Assembly: GCF_002846365.1 (NCBI RefSeq) | Contig: NZ_PJMW01000002.1 | Coordinates: 1,426,001-1,490,000 of the forward strand | Origin: Nocardia fluminea | GTDB lineage: Bacteria; Actinomycetota; Actinomycetes; Mycobacteriales; Mycobacteriaceae | Direction of reading: 5' to 3' | DNA length: 64,000 bases | Shown: positions 44,034-52,358 of the stretch, piece after piece | Layout: the number at the start of each line of letters is the position of its first letter | How positions within the stretch are numbered: the first letter of the stretch is position 1 | Notes under the pieces: generated by a model | Told to the model about the DNA's origin: nothing | The model's database searches: none | The model's input: only the letters and a program-made list of their open reading frames with translations | Program-made: the position numbers and the translations under genes

Positions 44034-44465
44034 TCACATGATGATCAGCGCGACGTACGCCGCGATCATGATGACGGCGAACACCATGGCGACGTAGCTG
44101 AGCACCGCCCCGGGCGCGGGCTGACGCTCGGCGGCCAGCGCGCCCTTCTTGAAGATCTGCGCCGGCGCGGTGTAGTGCACCTCGGTGGTGTGCCCGGGAA
44201 AGACCTGAACCTGGGCGAAGTTGCCGCCGTACGCCATCCCCCACTGCGTCGCGTCGACTGCCACCGTGTGCACACCGGGCGGTCCGGGAACGAAGTTGGC
44301 ACCCCACCTGGTGTTCGGGATCGGATAGCCGTTGACCGCGACCTTCGTGCCGATACCGAAGGCGATCGGCAGCTTCCACGTGTGGACGACGATGCCGGTC
44401 TCCCCCGGCACCGCGCGGAACTGTTGCTGCGCCGGAACGGCGGGCCCGGGTACGACACCGGTCAT
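44034..44465 (-). CDS. C-terminally anchored envelope protein, unknown
   Basis: The 143-residue protein has a beta-rich region (residues about 20-95: GIVVHTWKLPIAFGIGTK, GVHTVAVDATQWGMAYGG), then a C-terminal membrane helix (VLSYVAMVFAVIMIAAYVAL). It could be a tail-anchored protein with its domain in the cytoplasm. I do not recognise the family. It is convergent with the isomerase-like gene. Confidence 0.68.
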   Translation of the reverse strand: MTGVVPGPAVPAQQQFRAVPGETGIVVHTWKLPIAFGIGTKVAVNGYPIPNTRWGANFVPGPPGVHTVAVDATQWGMAYGGNFAQVQVFPGHTTEVHYTAPAQIFKKGALAAERQPAPGAVLSYVAMVFAVIMIAAYVALIIM

Positions 44466-44510
44466 GAGATTTCCCCTCGAGCTGAGCGCCGGGCCCCGAG
44501 CCCGGCATTT

Positions 44511-44565
44511 GCGGAGACGGCGGGATTCGAACCCCCGATGGTTTTACCCATGCTCGCTGTCAAGT
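44511..44565 (-). pseudogene. tRNA-Ser(UGA) 3' half, displaced fragment
   Basis: Over 55 bases this matches tRNA-Ser(TGA) at 52851-52905 at 52 positions: acceptor 3' strand, T arm, variable arm and the anticodon TGA with part of its stem. The 5' half is absent. The fragment is on the same strand and downstream of the intact gene, the arrangement left by integration into a tRNA gene. The rest of the spacer to 44741 holds no gene I can support. Confidence 0.8.
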
Positions 44566-44741
44566 CGACCGGCGACCGTCCGCCGGGAGTCTACTGACGT
44601 CCGTACCCCGTTCAGCAATTGAATTGGAGGACGGCCACGCCAGGCTGCTTTGTCGAACCGACGCGGCCTCGAACACTGCATGTTCCCGGGAAGATGCGGT
44701 GATCTACCTCGGCCATACCCGAGCCGATTCCGCGCAAACGG

Positions 44742-44789
44742 GAAAAACCGCCCCTCACCGGTAAAACCTGGTGAGAGGCGGTTTTTTTG
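44742..44789. terminator. Bidirectional terminator beside tRNA-Arg
   Basis: AAAAACCGCCCCTCACC pairs with GGTGAGAGGCGGTTTTTTT around GGTAAAACCT with a small bulge. T-runs on both strands make it suited to end tRNA-Arg transcription. Confidence 0.88.
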
Positions 44790-44862
44790 TGCGCCCGAAG
44801 GGATTCGAACCCCTAACCTCTTGATCCGTAGTCAAGTGCTCTATCCGTTGAGCTACGGGCGC
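44790..44862 (-). tRNA. tRNA-Arg, anticodon ACG
   Basis: Acceptor arms GCGCCCG and CGGGCGC, anticodon loop CTACGGA in CTTGA/TCAAG, and T arm AGGGGTTCGAATCCCTT. A34 is the substrate of TadA, which is also encoded here. Confidence 0.95.
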
Positions 44863-44905
44863 ATGGTGGTGCATCTTCAGTTGTTACCCAGCGAGCTGGG
44901 TGTGG

Positions 44906-44992
44906 CGGAGGCGAGAGGATTTGAACCTCCGGTCCCCGTGAAGGGACAACTCATTAGCAGTGAGTCCCATTCGGCCGCTCTGGCACGCCTCC
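44906..44992 (-). tRNA. tRNA-Ser, anticodon GCT
   Basis: Acceptor arms GGAGGCG and CGCCTCC, anticodon loop CTGCTAA, long variable arm and T arm GGAGGTTCAAATCCTCT. It is adjacent to tRNA-Arg(ACG), as in mycobacteria. Confidence 0.95.
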
Positions 44993-45085
44993 TGGAGCCT
45001 TCTCTTTCGAGGGCACCGGTCCTTGTCGAACCGCCGGGAATGAAGATTACACGAGCAGTGGTAGTAGTCCAAAACGCCTGGTCAA

Positions 45086-45802
45086 TCAGCGTAAGTTGCT
45101 GTCGAACCAGTCGTAGATACGGGTCTGGGAATCGATGCGAATGGCGGTGGCGGCATCGTCTTCGGGATCGCGTCGGTCGGCGCGGTGACTCAGGCCCGGA
45201 TAAGTAATTGTGAGACTGGCCACATTCGCCTTCGCGGTGGCCTCGCGCAGCTGTTCGACCGCCTCGGGCGGGGTGGCCGGGTCGTCGGCGCCGAAGAGGC
45301 CGAGCCACGGTGCCTGGAGGTCGGCGGCGACATCGATCAGGGCCGCGTTCTGGTCCGGGAGCGGCTCGGTGATGCCGGGGGCGGCCACGCTCACCGCGGC
45401 ACCGATCGGGCGGGTGGCGGCGACGAGGAACGCCGCGGTGCCCGCGCTGTCGAAGCCGAGGACGCCGATCGTGTCGGGGAAGACGCCGCGACGGGTGAGC
45501 CAGTCGAAACCGGCGTCGAAGTCGTCGAAGAGTTCGTCACCGAATATCTCGTTCGCCTGCTCGCCGGCGATGCGGTCGAACAGATGCGGCGCGACGACGA
45601 TCCAGCCCTCCAGCGACAGCGCGCGCATGAGTTCGCGTAGCTGGGGTGAGAAATCGCGGGATTCGTGCAGGACAACGATGCCGCCGCGGGCCACCCGTTC
45701 GGGCTCCACCACCGTGATCGGCACGGCCGTGCGTCGCGCTTCGGCGGCCGTGTCGGCATCCACCGGCCGCAAGGGGGCGACATCGTCGTAAGTGCCCGGC
45801 AT
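45086..45802 (-). CDS. Dienelactone hydrolase-like protein with Asp at nucleophile position
   Basis: The 238-residue alpha/beta hydrolase has the family layout: IVVLHESRDFSPQLRELMRA, GVLGFDSAGTAAFLVAA at the elbow, GLFGADDPATPPEAVEQL, and YPGLSHRADRRD with the acid and His. At the elbow a Cys is expected (G-x-C-x-G-G), but here it is Asp. A changed mechanism or a non-catalytic role is possible. ATG 45802 (MPGTYDDVAPL) fits the family start. Confidence 0.78.
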   Translation of the reverse strand: MPGTYDDVAPLRPVDADTAAEARRTAVPITVVEPERVARGGIVVLHESRDFSPQLRELMRALSLEGWIVVAPHLFDRIAGEQANEIFGDELFDDFDAGFDWLTRRGVFPDTIGVLGFDSAGTAAFLVAATRPIGAAVSVAAPGITEPLPDQNAALIDVAADLQAPWLGLFGADDPATPPEAVEQLREATAKANVASLTITYPGLSHRADRRDPEDDAATAIRIDSQTRIYDWFDSNLR

Positions 45803-45891
45803 AAGCCCAGCGTAGGCGGCGGAACTGGACTTGGGTAGGCCTGCACGGCCGCGCCGCATGTCGCGGGAGCCGATCATCGTAGGGTGGAGGC

Positions 45892-46968
45892 GTGACCGCG
45901 CACATCCGCCCCGACCTCGCCACCATTCCGGCCTACGTTCCCGGCCGTAACCACCCGGATGCGGTGAAGCTCGCGTCCAACGAGACGACCTTCGGCCCGT
46001 TGCCGAGCGCGGCCAAGGCGATCGCGGAGTCCGCCGAGCTGGCCAACCGCTACCCGGACAATCAGGTCAGTGAGCTACGGGCGGCGCTGGCGGAGTTCCT
46101 CGGGGTCACCGTGGCGAATGTCGCGGTCGGTTGCGGCAGCGTGGCGCTGTGCCAGGAACTCGTGCAGATCACCTGCGACGCCCCCACCGACGAGGTGGTG
46201 TTCGCGTGGCGCTCGTTCGAGGCGTACCCGATCGTCACGCAGGTGGGCAACGCGACCGCGGTGCGGGTGCCGCTGACCGAGGATCACCTGCACGATCTGG
46301 ACGCGATGGCCGACGCCGTCACCGAGCACACCAAGCTGATCTTCGTCTGCAACCCGAACAACCCCAGCGGCACCGCGCACGGGCGCGCCGAGCTGGAGCG
46401 GTTTCTGGACCGGGTGCCCGCGCACGTCCTCGTCGTGCTCGACGAGGCCTACTACGAGTACATGCGGCTCACCCCCGACACGCGCCCCGACGGCGTCGAG
46501 ATCGGCCGCACAAGGCCGAATGTGGTTGTGCTGCGTACGTTCTCGAAGGCCTACGGTCTGGCCGGGCTGCGGGTGGGATACGCGGTGGGTGATCCCGAGG
46601 TGATCGCCGCGCTGCTGAAGGTCCACATTCCGTTCAGCGTGAACCGGATCGCGCAGGCCGCCGCGATCGCCTCGCTGCAGGCGCGTGGTGAACTGCTCGA
46701 TCGCACCGATGTGCTGGTGGCACAACGGCATCAGCTGCGCGAGGCGCTGCTGGCCGCCGGTTACGAGGTGCCGCCGAGCGAGGCCAACTTCGTATGGTTG
46801 CCGCTGCGTGCGCGCAGTGTCGAGTTCGCCGAGGCGAGTGCCGTTGCGGGCGTGCTGGTTCGGCCGTTCGCCGGTGACGGCGTGCGGGTGACGGTCGGCG
46901 ATCCGCACGAGAACGAGCAGTTCCTCAGCTTCGCCACCGCACCCGAGAACGCGGCACGATTCCGTTAG
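45892..46968 (+). CDS. Histidinol-phosphate/aromatic amino acid aminotransferase (HisC2/Pat type)
   Basis: The 358-residue PLP enzyme (fold type I) has KLASNETTFGPLPSA, the substrate region CNPNNPSGTAHG, VVLDEAYYEY, and the Schiff-base Lys in RTFSKAYGLAGLRVGYAVG. It is the relative of M. tuberculosis HisC2 (Rv3772), which acts mainly on aromatic amino acids, notably phenylalanine. With TyrA it fits aromatic amino acid metabolism. GTG 45892 has GGTGGAGG upstream. Confidence 0.88.
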   Translation: MTAHIRPDLATIPAYVPGRNHPDAVKLASNETTFGPLPSAAKAIAESAELANRYPDNQVSELRAALAEFLGVTVANVAVGCGSVALCQELVQITCDAPTDEVVFAWRSFEAYPIVTQVGNATAVRVPLTEDHLHDLDAMADAVTEHTKLIFVCNPNNPSGTAHGRAELERFLDRVPAHVLVVLDEAYYEYMRLTPDTRPDGVEIGRTRPNVVVLRTFSKAYGLAGLRVGYAVGDPEVIAALLKVHIPFSVNRIAQAAAIASLQARGELLDRTDVLVAQRHQLREALLAAGYEVPPSEANFVWLPLRARSVEFAEASAVAGVLVRPFAGDGVRVTVGDPHENEQFLSFATAPENAARFR

Positions 46969-47197
46969 TCCGGCGCACGGTCAGCAACCCTTGACGCGGG
47001 TTGCCATGGGATTACCGCGAATTCGAGCACACTGCCAGCACACCGGTCGTAGGCTTGCCGAAGCTGATCTCGGGTCGACCGATTACCCGGTCGGCGCGCC
47101 ACCGGTCGAGTGAATGTGTTCTCGGCGGGCAATCTTCCCGCGTCGGAGGGTGCATCCCGCACGGCCACGCACCCTGCTGCCCGACCGGAGATGTACC

Positions 47198-48358
47198 GTG
47201 AACCAAGGCTCTCGCCCTGCCGTCTGCGAAAAGTCAACCCCCACAGTGGTTTCGGCTACTGAAGCAGAAGTCGCCGTGCCCCCGCAGGACGAGCTGGCGC
47301 GCCGCTTGCGCGACTGCGACGAGTTCTTCCGCTACCCCGAACTCGGGCACCTACCCACCCAGCGTCGCCTGAGCGCGCTCGCCGAATTGCGCGATACCGG
47401 CACCTATACCCAGACCGCCGAGGAGATCTTGATCGGCGCGAAACTGGCGTGGCGCAATCACGCTCGCTGCGTCGGGCGCAAGCACTGGCGATCGCTGAAG
47501 CTGCTCGACGCCCGTCGAGTTACTTCCGCACGGGAGCTTTCCGAGGTGTGCTGGCAACATCTGCGCCTGGCCACCAACGGCGGCGCGATCCAGTCGATGA
47601 TCACGGTCGGCCCGGCAGCCGGACCCGGCGGCGGCGAGTACCGGATCGAGAGCTCGCAGCTGATCCGCTACGCCGGCTACCGCAACGGCGACGGCACCGT
47701 CACCGGCGACCCGGCCAATATCGCGGCCACCGAACAGGCGCTGGGCCTGGGCTGGCGCGGGGCGCGCACGCCGTTCGACGTGCTGCCGGTGCTGATCAGC
47801 ACGCCCACCGAGGACGTGCGCTATTTCGATGTCCCGCGCGAGCTGGTCCGCGAGGTCGACCTGATCCACCCCGACTATCCGTGGTTCGCCGGGCTGGGCC
47901 TCAAATGGCATGCGCTGCCCGCCGTTTCGAATATGGACCTGGAGGTGGGTGGTGTTTGCTACCCCTTCGCTCCCTTCAACGGCTGGTACGTCGGCACCGA
48001 GATCGGCGCGCGCAACCTCAGCGATACCGATCGCTACAACATGCTGCCGCTGATCGCCGACATGATGGGCCTCGACACGTCGTCGGTGCGGACACTGTGG
48101 CGGGACAAGGCGCTGATCGAACTCAATCATGCTGTGCTACACAGCTTTCGGGCATCCGGTGTACATATGGTCGACCACCACACCGTGGCGAAGCAGTTCT
48201 GCGATCACGTGCAGCGCGAGGAAGCCGCCGGGCGCGCGTGCCCGACGGACTGGAGTTGGGTCAACCCGCCCATCTCGTCCGGGCTGACGCCCACCTTCCA
48301 TCGCTACTACGACGAACCCGACCTGGACATACGACCGAATTTTGTCCGCCGGGACTGA
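47198..48358 (+). CDS. nos: Nitric oxide synthase oxygenase
   Basis: The 386-residue protein is a bacterial NOS that oxidises arginine to citrulline and NO, using outside reductases because no flavin domain is attached. The haem-ligand Cys91 lies in LAWRNHARCVGRKHW. The substrate region FAGLGLKWHALPAVSNMDLE and CYPFAPFNGWYVGTEIGARN follow. The N-terminal extension before residue 30 is longer than in Bacillus. GTG 47198 has GGAG eight bases upstream. Roles in stress resistance or nitration chemistry are known in other actinobacteria; here it is inference. Confidence 0.94.
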   Translation: MNQGSRPAVCEKSTPTVVSATEAEVAVPPQDELARRLRDCDEFFRYPELGHLPTQRRLSALAELRDTGTYTQTAEEILIGAKLAWRNHARCVGRKHWRSLKLLDARRVTSARELSEVCWQHLRLATNGGAIQSMITVGPAAGPGGGEYRIESSQLIRYAGYRNGDGTVTGDPANIAATEQALGLGWRGARTPFDVLPVLISTPTEDVRYFDVPRELVREVDLIHPDYPWFAGLGLKWHALPAVSNMDLEVGGVCYPFAPFNGWYVGTEIGARNLSDTDRYNMLPLIADMMGLDTSSVRTLWRDKALIELNHAVLHSFRASGVHMVDHHTVAKQFCDHVQREEAAGRACPTDWSWVNPPISSGLTPTFHRYYDEPDLDIRPNFVRRD

Positions 48359-48371
48359 TCTACGGCGGGCT

Positions 48372-48396
48372 GTTTGGCTCGTGATCGACCGGGTAT
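48372..48396 (+). promoter_or_regulatory. General-stress sigma factor-type promoter
   Basis: GTTT (48372-48375), a 15-base spacer, then GGGTAT (48391-48396) matches the actinobacterial SigB/SigF consensus. It lies about 135 bases upstream of the PRC/DUF2382 gene, a typical stress gene. Confidence 0.7.
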
Positions 48397-48528
48397 TTGC
48401 TGTGTCGTAGCTCGAGTCCGGCCGTGCCGGACGCTACGACCGAGTGATCATCCAACAACCCCCAGCGGAGCCGGCGAACGAGCCCAACATGCCCGCGACC
48501 GGTCCCGTACCAGGTAGGAGGGATCATC

Positions 48529-49323
48529 ATGAGCAAGTCGACCCTGGAATCGCTGATCGGCGCCACCGCCTACGACGAACGCGGCGACAAGATCGGCAAG
48601 GTCAAGCAGATCTACCTCGACAACCAGTCCGGAGCGCCCACCTGGGCCGCCGTATCGACCGGATTCTTCAGCCACGACTCGCTGGTTCCGCTCGCCGGCG
48701 CCGAACATCGGCCCGACGACGACTCGATCAGACTGCACGTCGACAAGGAGCTGGTGAAGACGGCGCCGTATCACGACGGGTCCCGGATCAGCGCGCAATC
48801 GGAGCAGGAGCTGTTCCGGCACTATCACGTCGATCCGCGCGCATCCGGCTGGAATGCCGAAGGCCGCCCGCGGATCCGGCCCGAAGACGACGCGCCGATG
48901 ACCCATGGCAATCCGGCGCCGACCATGCGGGGCCAGTCCGACACCGCTCGCTACGGTGACGACTCGATGGTGCGCTCGGAAGAGCAGCTGCGCATCGACA
49001 CCGAGAGCGAGGAGGTCGGCACCGCACGGCTGCACAAGTCCGTTGTCACCGAGGAACAGACCTTCAAGGTGCCGGTGACGCACGAGGAAGTGCACGTCGA
49101 ACGCGAACCGATCACCGACCGCTCCGGGCGGACGACCATCGGCGAGGAGGACCGCGAGGTCACCCTGCACGCCGACCAGGTGCACGTCGACAAGGAAGCC
49201 GTCCCGGTGGAGCGGGTGCGGTTGGCGGTCGACGAGGTCGAGGACGAGAAGACGGTCTCCGAGACGGTCCGCAAGGAACGCGTGGAAACCGAGGGTATCG
49301 ACGACCGCCGCCGGGAGCACTGA
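48529..49323 (+). CDS. PRC-barrel and DUF2382 (YsnF-type) stress protein
   Basis: The 264-residue protein has an N-terminal PRC-barrel (residues about 8-80: LIGATAYDERGDKIGKVKQI, then TWAAVSTGFF) and a C-terminal DUF2382 region of charged, heptad-like sequence (EEQLRIDTESEEVGTARLHK, VHVEREPITDRS). Proteins of this plan are induced by general stress in actinobacteria and cyanobacteria. The upstream SigB/SigF-type promoter agrees with that. ATG 48529 follows AGGAGG. Confidence 0.88.
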   Translation: MSKSTLESLIGATAYDERGDKIGKVKQIYLDNQSGAPTWAAVSTGFFSHDSLVPLAGAEHRPDDDSIRLHVDKELVKTAPYHDGSRISAQSEQELFRHYHVDPRASGWNAEGRPRIRPEDDAPMTHGNPAPTMRGQSDTARYGDDSMVRSEEQLRIDTESEEVGTARLHKSVVTEEQTFKVPVTHEEVHVEREPITDRSGRTTIGEEDREVTLHADQVHVDKEAVPVERVRLAVDEVEDEKTVSETVRKERVETEGIDDRRREH

Positions 49324-49353
49324 CCCAGCGGCGCGACATCCCGTTAGGCCGAA

Positions 49354-49380
49354 CCGGCCACCTACCCGGTAGGTGGCCGG
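49354..49380. terminator. Perfect 27-bp palindrome after the stress gene
   Basis: CCGGCCACCTACC and GGTAGGTGGCCGG (13 bp each) are separated by a single C. It may act as a terminator; the almost absent loop would also fit a cruciform or protein site. Confidence 0.55.
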
Positions 49381-49478
49381 GGGTCGAGGGTTACGCACGG
49401 TGGGCGGCGAGCGTAGGGTTCTCGATACGGGCCGAATCGCCCTGGTCCGGCTCGTTTCGACGAGCGAGGGAGCCCCCT

Positions 49479-49847
49479 ATGAGCACCGCATCCAGTTCGG
49501 GATTCGATGCCGACGCACTGCGCCGCGGAATCGAAAGCCGTGATGCCGCGACACTGCTGACGCTCTACAGCGACGATGCCGAGATCCGCATGGTCGACCA
49601 CCGCGACCAACCGAGCCACCCCCGGGTGATGCACGGCCGCTCGGCGATCAGCGCGATGTTCGACGACGTGTGCGCCAGGGAGATGACCCACTCCCTCGAC
49701 AGCATCCTGATCGACGGCGACCACGTCGCCTTCGTGGAATCGTGCCGATACCCGGACGGCACCCGCGTGCTCGCCCATTCGATGGCGAACCTGCGCGACG
49801 GCCGCATCGTCGACCAGACGTCGATCCAGGCGTGGGACGAAGGCTAG
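49479..49847 (+). CDS. SnoaL-like (NTF2-fold) protein
   Basis: The 122-residue protein has the small cone-shaped SnoaL pattern: ALRRGIESRDAATLLTLYSD, DAEIRMVDH, HGRSAISAMFDDV, HVAFVESCRYPDGTRVLAHS. Such domains act as isomerases, hydratases or binding proteins; the role is not predictable. ATG 49479. Its stop abuts the convergent NmrA-like pseudogene. Confidence 0.82.
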   Translation: MSTASSSGFDADALRRGIESRDAATLLTLYSDDAEIRMVDHRDQPSHPRVMHGRSAISAMFDDVCAREMTHSLDSILIDGDHVAFVESCRYPDGTRVLAHSMANLRDGRIVDQTSIQAWDEG

Positions 49848-50163
49848 TCAGCGGAAATCCACGTGGTCGGCCGCCCATCGGCGATAGTCGCGGGCAGGTG
49901 ACCCGATGATGTCCTGCACCGTGGAGGTGACCGGACCCGGTGTGTCGACGAGGCCGGCGAGCCCGCTCAGCACCACGCGCGCGATATCGGCTGGGAGCCA
50001 ACCCATGTGAGCCATCGCCTCTTCGGGCCGATCTCCTCCCAGACCAGCGTGCGGCCGATCGTGGCGCCGATCGCTCGAACCTGATCGATCCGGCTCAGCG
50101 CGACCGGGCCGGTCAGGTGGTACTTCGCCCCGGCGTGCCCGTCGGTGGTCGCGATGGTCGGTG
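49848..50163 (-). pseudogene. NmrA-like NAD(P)H-binding protein, truncated and frameshifted
   Basis: The minus strand first reads GHAGAKYHLTGPVALSRIDQ and ATIGRTLVWEEIGP in one frame. Near 50028 it continues in another frame as EEAMAHMGWLPADIARVVLS and ends DYRRWAADHVDFR. A single missing base explains the shift. The N-terminal nucleotide-binding half is absent, cut off where the SAHH-like gene ends (50165). It is a decayed NmrA/SDR-a gene. Confidence 0.72.
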
Positions 50164-50164
50164 C

Positions 50165-51742
50165 TCATTTTGCGGGGACCGGTGTTGTCTCACAGCGTGT
50201 TTGCTGTGAACGCTCCGATCGCGGACCGTAACGGCGGTAGTAGTCCTCGAGCAGGCCTGATTCCTCTAGCACACTGTCTGCCCAGGCCGGGTCGAGTCCT
50301 GGAGCGGACGCTACGGCAGGTTCGGCCAGGCTGCGGGCACCGACGAGCATGCCGGCGTAGACGAGGTCCGAGTGCAGGTTGCTGATGCTGTCGGTCTCGT
50401 AGAAGTTGACCGGGCGCCCCTCCGCCAGAACAGTGACGAGGTTTCCGTCCGGCAGTCGATGACAGATGCCGTCCGCGTCGGATTCTTGACCAGCTACGGC
50501 GAATTCGCGCAACGCGGGCAGATCGAATTCGGTATCGCGACTGGTCGTGCTGACCAAGAAGCAGTTGCGGTGCAGGGCCCGAAAATGGGGAGCGCTCATG
50601 CTGGTGCGGCCGGTGGCACCGAAGATCAGCAGGGGCGCATGGTGCTCGAGTAGGTCCACCAGCTCCAGGGCTGTCGGATAGCCGTGTTCGTGGGCGGCGA
50701 TCAGACGCAGAATGTCGTGATCGTGGACCGCGACTCGCATGCGCCGGCGACGCAGGCTCGCTGCGATCTGCTCGCCGACTTGGCCGTATCCGATGACCAG
50801 GGCGGGCTGACCTTCGATCTTGATCGGCGGCAACAGATCCAGTGCGGTCGATACGGCTTTGTCAGCGATCCAGTAGGACTCGAGCCTTCCCTTGAGCCGG
50901 GATTGAGCAACTGAGAACACCGGCACGGGCAACTCGGACAAACGATTTTCGATCCGGTAGATACCGGACATGGTCTGCTCGACCACCCCCAACCACTGCC
51001 GTTGCAGGTGTGTCGGGAGATCCACGAGTACGGGCAGGACGTATCCCCCATCATCGAGCGCCAGGCATCGCAGTCCTTCCCTGACCGCACGATCGGTGTG
51101 CTCGCTCACCGCAGCACCGGCGTCTGCGCAGTCTCGCACGTGCACGCCGCGCGATCGCAGGTGCGCGTCCACACGGTGACGTAGCCGGTAGGAGTAATCC
51201 TTCTTCAGCACCGTGATGTTCCGGTAGTTCGCGCCGAGGGCGACGGCGCAATCGACGAGATGGATCAGGTCGCTCAGGAAGTGCCCCGTGATCATCACCG
51301 CGCACTGCGAGAGCGGCTGAGTGCTGTCGACGGCCGTGACGACCCCGGTCATCAGTGGGAGTTCGGCGGCGACGCTTGCGATCTCCCGCGCCGAGAACGG
51401 CTGGGCGTGCCAAATTCGAGTGCACTCCCTGACCTGATCAGGCGGGATCGAATCGAGCGTCCCGCCCGGGTGTATCTGCAGGTCCAAGCGGAAGCGGTCG
51501 GGTCCGGGCGCGCACGTACCGACCGCGGTGAGGATCGTCATCTGTGCCCACGCACCGTCGTTCAGATCGAGCCGCAGCCCATCGCAGTACGGCACAAGAT
51601 GCTCCGCACGGTAGCCCAGCGCGGCGGCAAGCCGAATGGCCGCTGCTCGCAGGAATTCCGGGGCGTCCTGGGGGTGGGCTTGCACCTCGACCGAGATCGC
51701 GGTAACCACACGAATCAGGGCAGTGCCCTCATCCTCGATCAT
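50165..51742 (-). CDS. Divergent S-adenosylhomocysteine hydrolase-like protein
   Basis: The 525-residue protein aligns in order with SAHH landmarks: LALDDGGYVLPVLVD, GVVEQTMSGIYRIEN, VFSVAQSRLKGRLES, the Rossmann motif LVIGYGQVGEQIAASLRRR, VSTTSRDTEFDLPALR, and RPVNFYETDSISNLHSDL. The conserved adenosine-site Lys/Asp region and the C-terminal NATGHPSFVMS motif of true SAHH are not kept, so another substrate is likely. About 150 N-terminal residues do not match SAHH. ATG 51742 has GGTGAG upstream. It lies divergent from an SRPBCC gene. Confidence 0.75.
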   Translation of the reverse strand: MIEDEGTALIRVVTAISVEVQAHPQDAPEFLRAAAIRLAAALGYRAEHLVPYCDGLRLDLNDGAWAQMTILTAVGTCAPGPDRFRLDLQIHPGGTLDSIPPDQVRECTRIWHAQPFSAREIASVAAELPLMTGVVTAVDSTQPLSQCAVMITGHFLSDLIHLVDCAVALGANYRNITVLKKDYSYRLRHRVDAHLRSRGVHVRDCADAGAAVSEHTDRAVREGLRCLALDDGGYVLPVLVDLPTHLQRQWLGVVEQTMSGIYRIENRLSELPVPVFSVAQSRLKGRLESYWIADKAVSTALDLLPPIKIEGQPALVIGYGQVGEQIAASLRRRRMRVAVHDHDILRLIAAHEHGYPTALELVDLLEHHAPLLIFGATGRTSMSAPHFRALHRNCFLVSTTSRDTEFDLPALREFAVAGQESDADGICHRLPDGNLVTVLAEGRPVNFYETDSISNLHSDLVYAGMLVGARSLAEPAVASAPGLDPAWADSVLEESGLLEDYYRRYGPRSERSQQTRCETTPVPAK

Positions 51743-51822
51743 GCACTCACCGTTCGTCGTAGGACAGGACCCGAGCCTGCTCGAAGTCGCGATTAGGTCG
51801 CCGGCAGAGAAGAGTTCACAAT

Positions 51823-51837
51823 ATAGCAACTCGCTAT
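51823..51837. promoter_or_regulatory. Small inverted repeat in AT-rich divergent spacer
   Basis: ATAGC and GCTAT flank AACTC in an AT-rich segment between the SAHH-like and SRPBCC genes. A promoter-overlapping operator is possible. Confidence 0.35.
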
Positions 51838-51869
51838 CGTCTACTGTCCCCGATGCTTTGGAGGTGCGC

Positions 51870-52358
51870 GTGGCACGCGTCGTCGTCGAAACCGTTCTCC
51901 CCCATTCCGCGCCTGTCGTGTGGCAGCGGATCGCCGCTTTCGCCGATATCGCCCACTGGCATCCGTTGATCGGTGCGAGCCGGTTGCGAGCAGGCGACGA
52001 TCAGACCGCGCCGGGATGTATCCGCGAGTTGACTACGATCGACGGCCGCACGCTCACCGAACGACTGGCGAGTTACGACGCCCAAGCGATGGTGCTCGTC
52101 TACGAGTTCGTCGAGCACCCGTTTCCCGTCACCGACTATCAGGCGACCATGCGGGTCCTCGCCGACTCCGACGGCCACGACCGGCAATGCGTGGTCCAGT
52201 GGACGGCCGACTTCGAGCCGTGCAGCGGGGACGGGAGTACTGAGCGGGATTTCTTCGCCGGGCAGGTCTTCACGCCAGGGCTGATCGCGCTGGACAACGT
52301 GCTCGCGCAGCCCGCGATGCCGCACACCGTCCCCTCGACCCACACTGCCGCGCAATGA
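51870..52358 (+). CDS. SRPBCC (START/Bet v1-like) family protein
   Basis: The 162-residue protein begins RVVVETVLPHSAPVVWQRIA and has HWHPLIGASRL and TLTERLASYDAQAMVLVYEF, the recurring features of polyketide-cyclase/SRPBCC proteins that bind a hydrophobic ligand. GTG 51870 lies five bases after GGAGG. Its stop overlaps the cupin start (ATGA). Confidence 0.82.
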   Translation: MARVVVETVLPHSAPVVWQRIAAFADIAHWHPLIGASRLRAGDDQTAPGCIRELTTIDGRTLTERLASYDAQAMVLVYEFVEHPFPVTDYQATMRVLADSDGHDRQCVVQWTADFEPCSGDGSTERDFFAGQVFTPGLIALDNVLAQPAMPHTVPSTHTAAQ

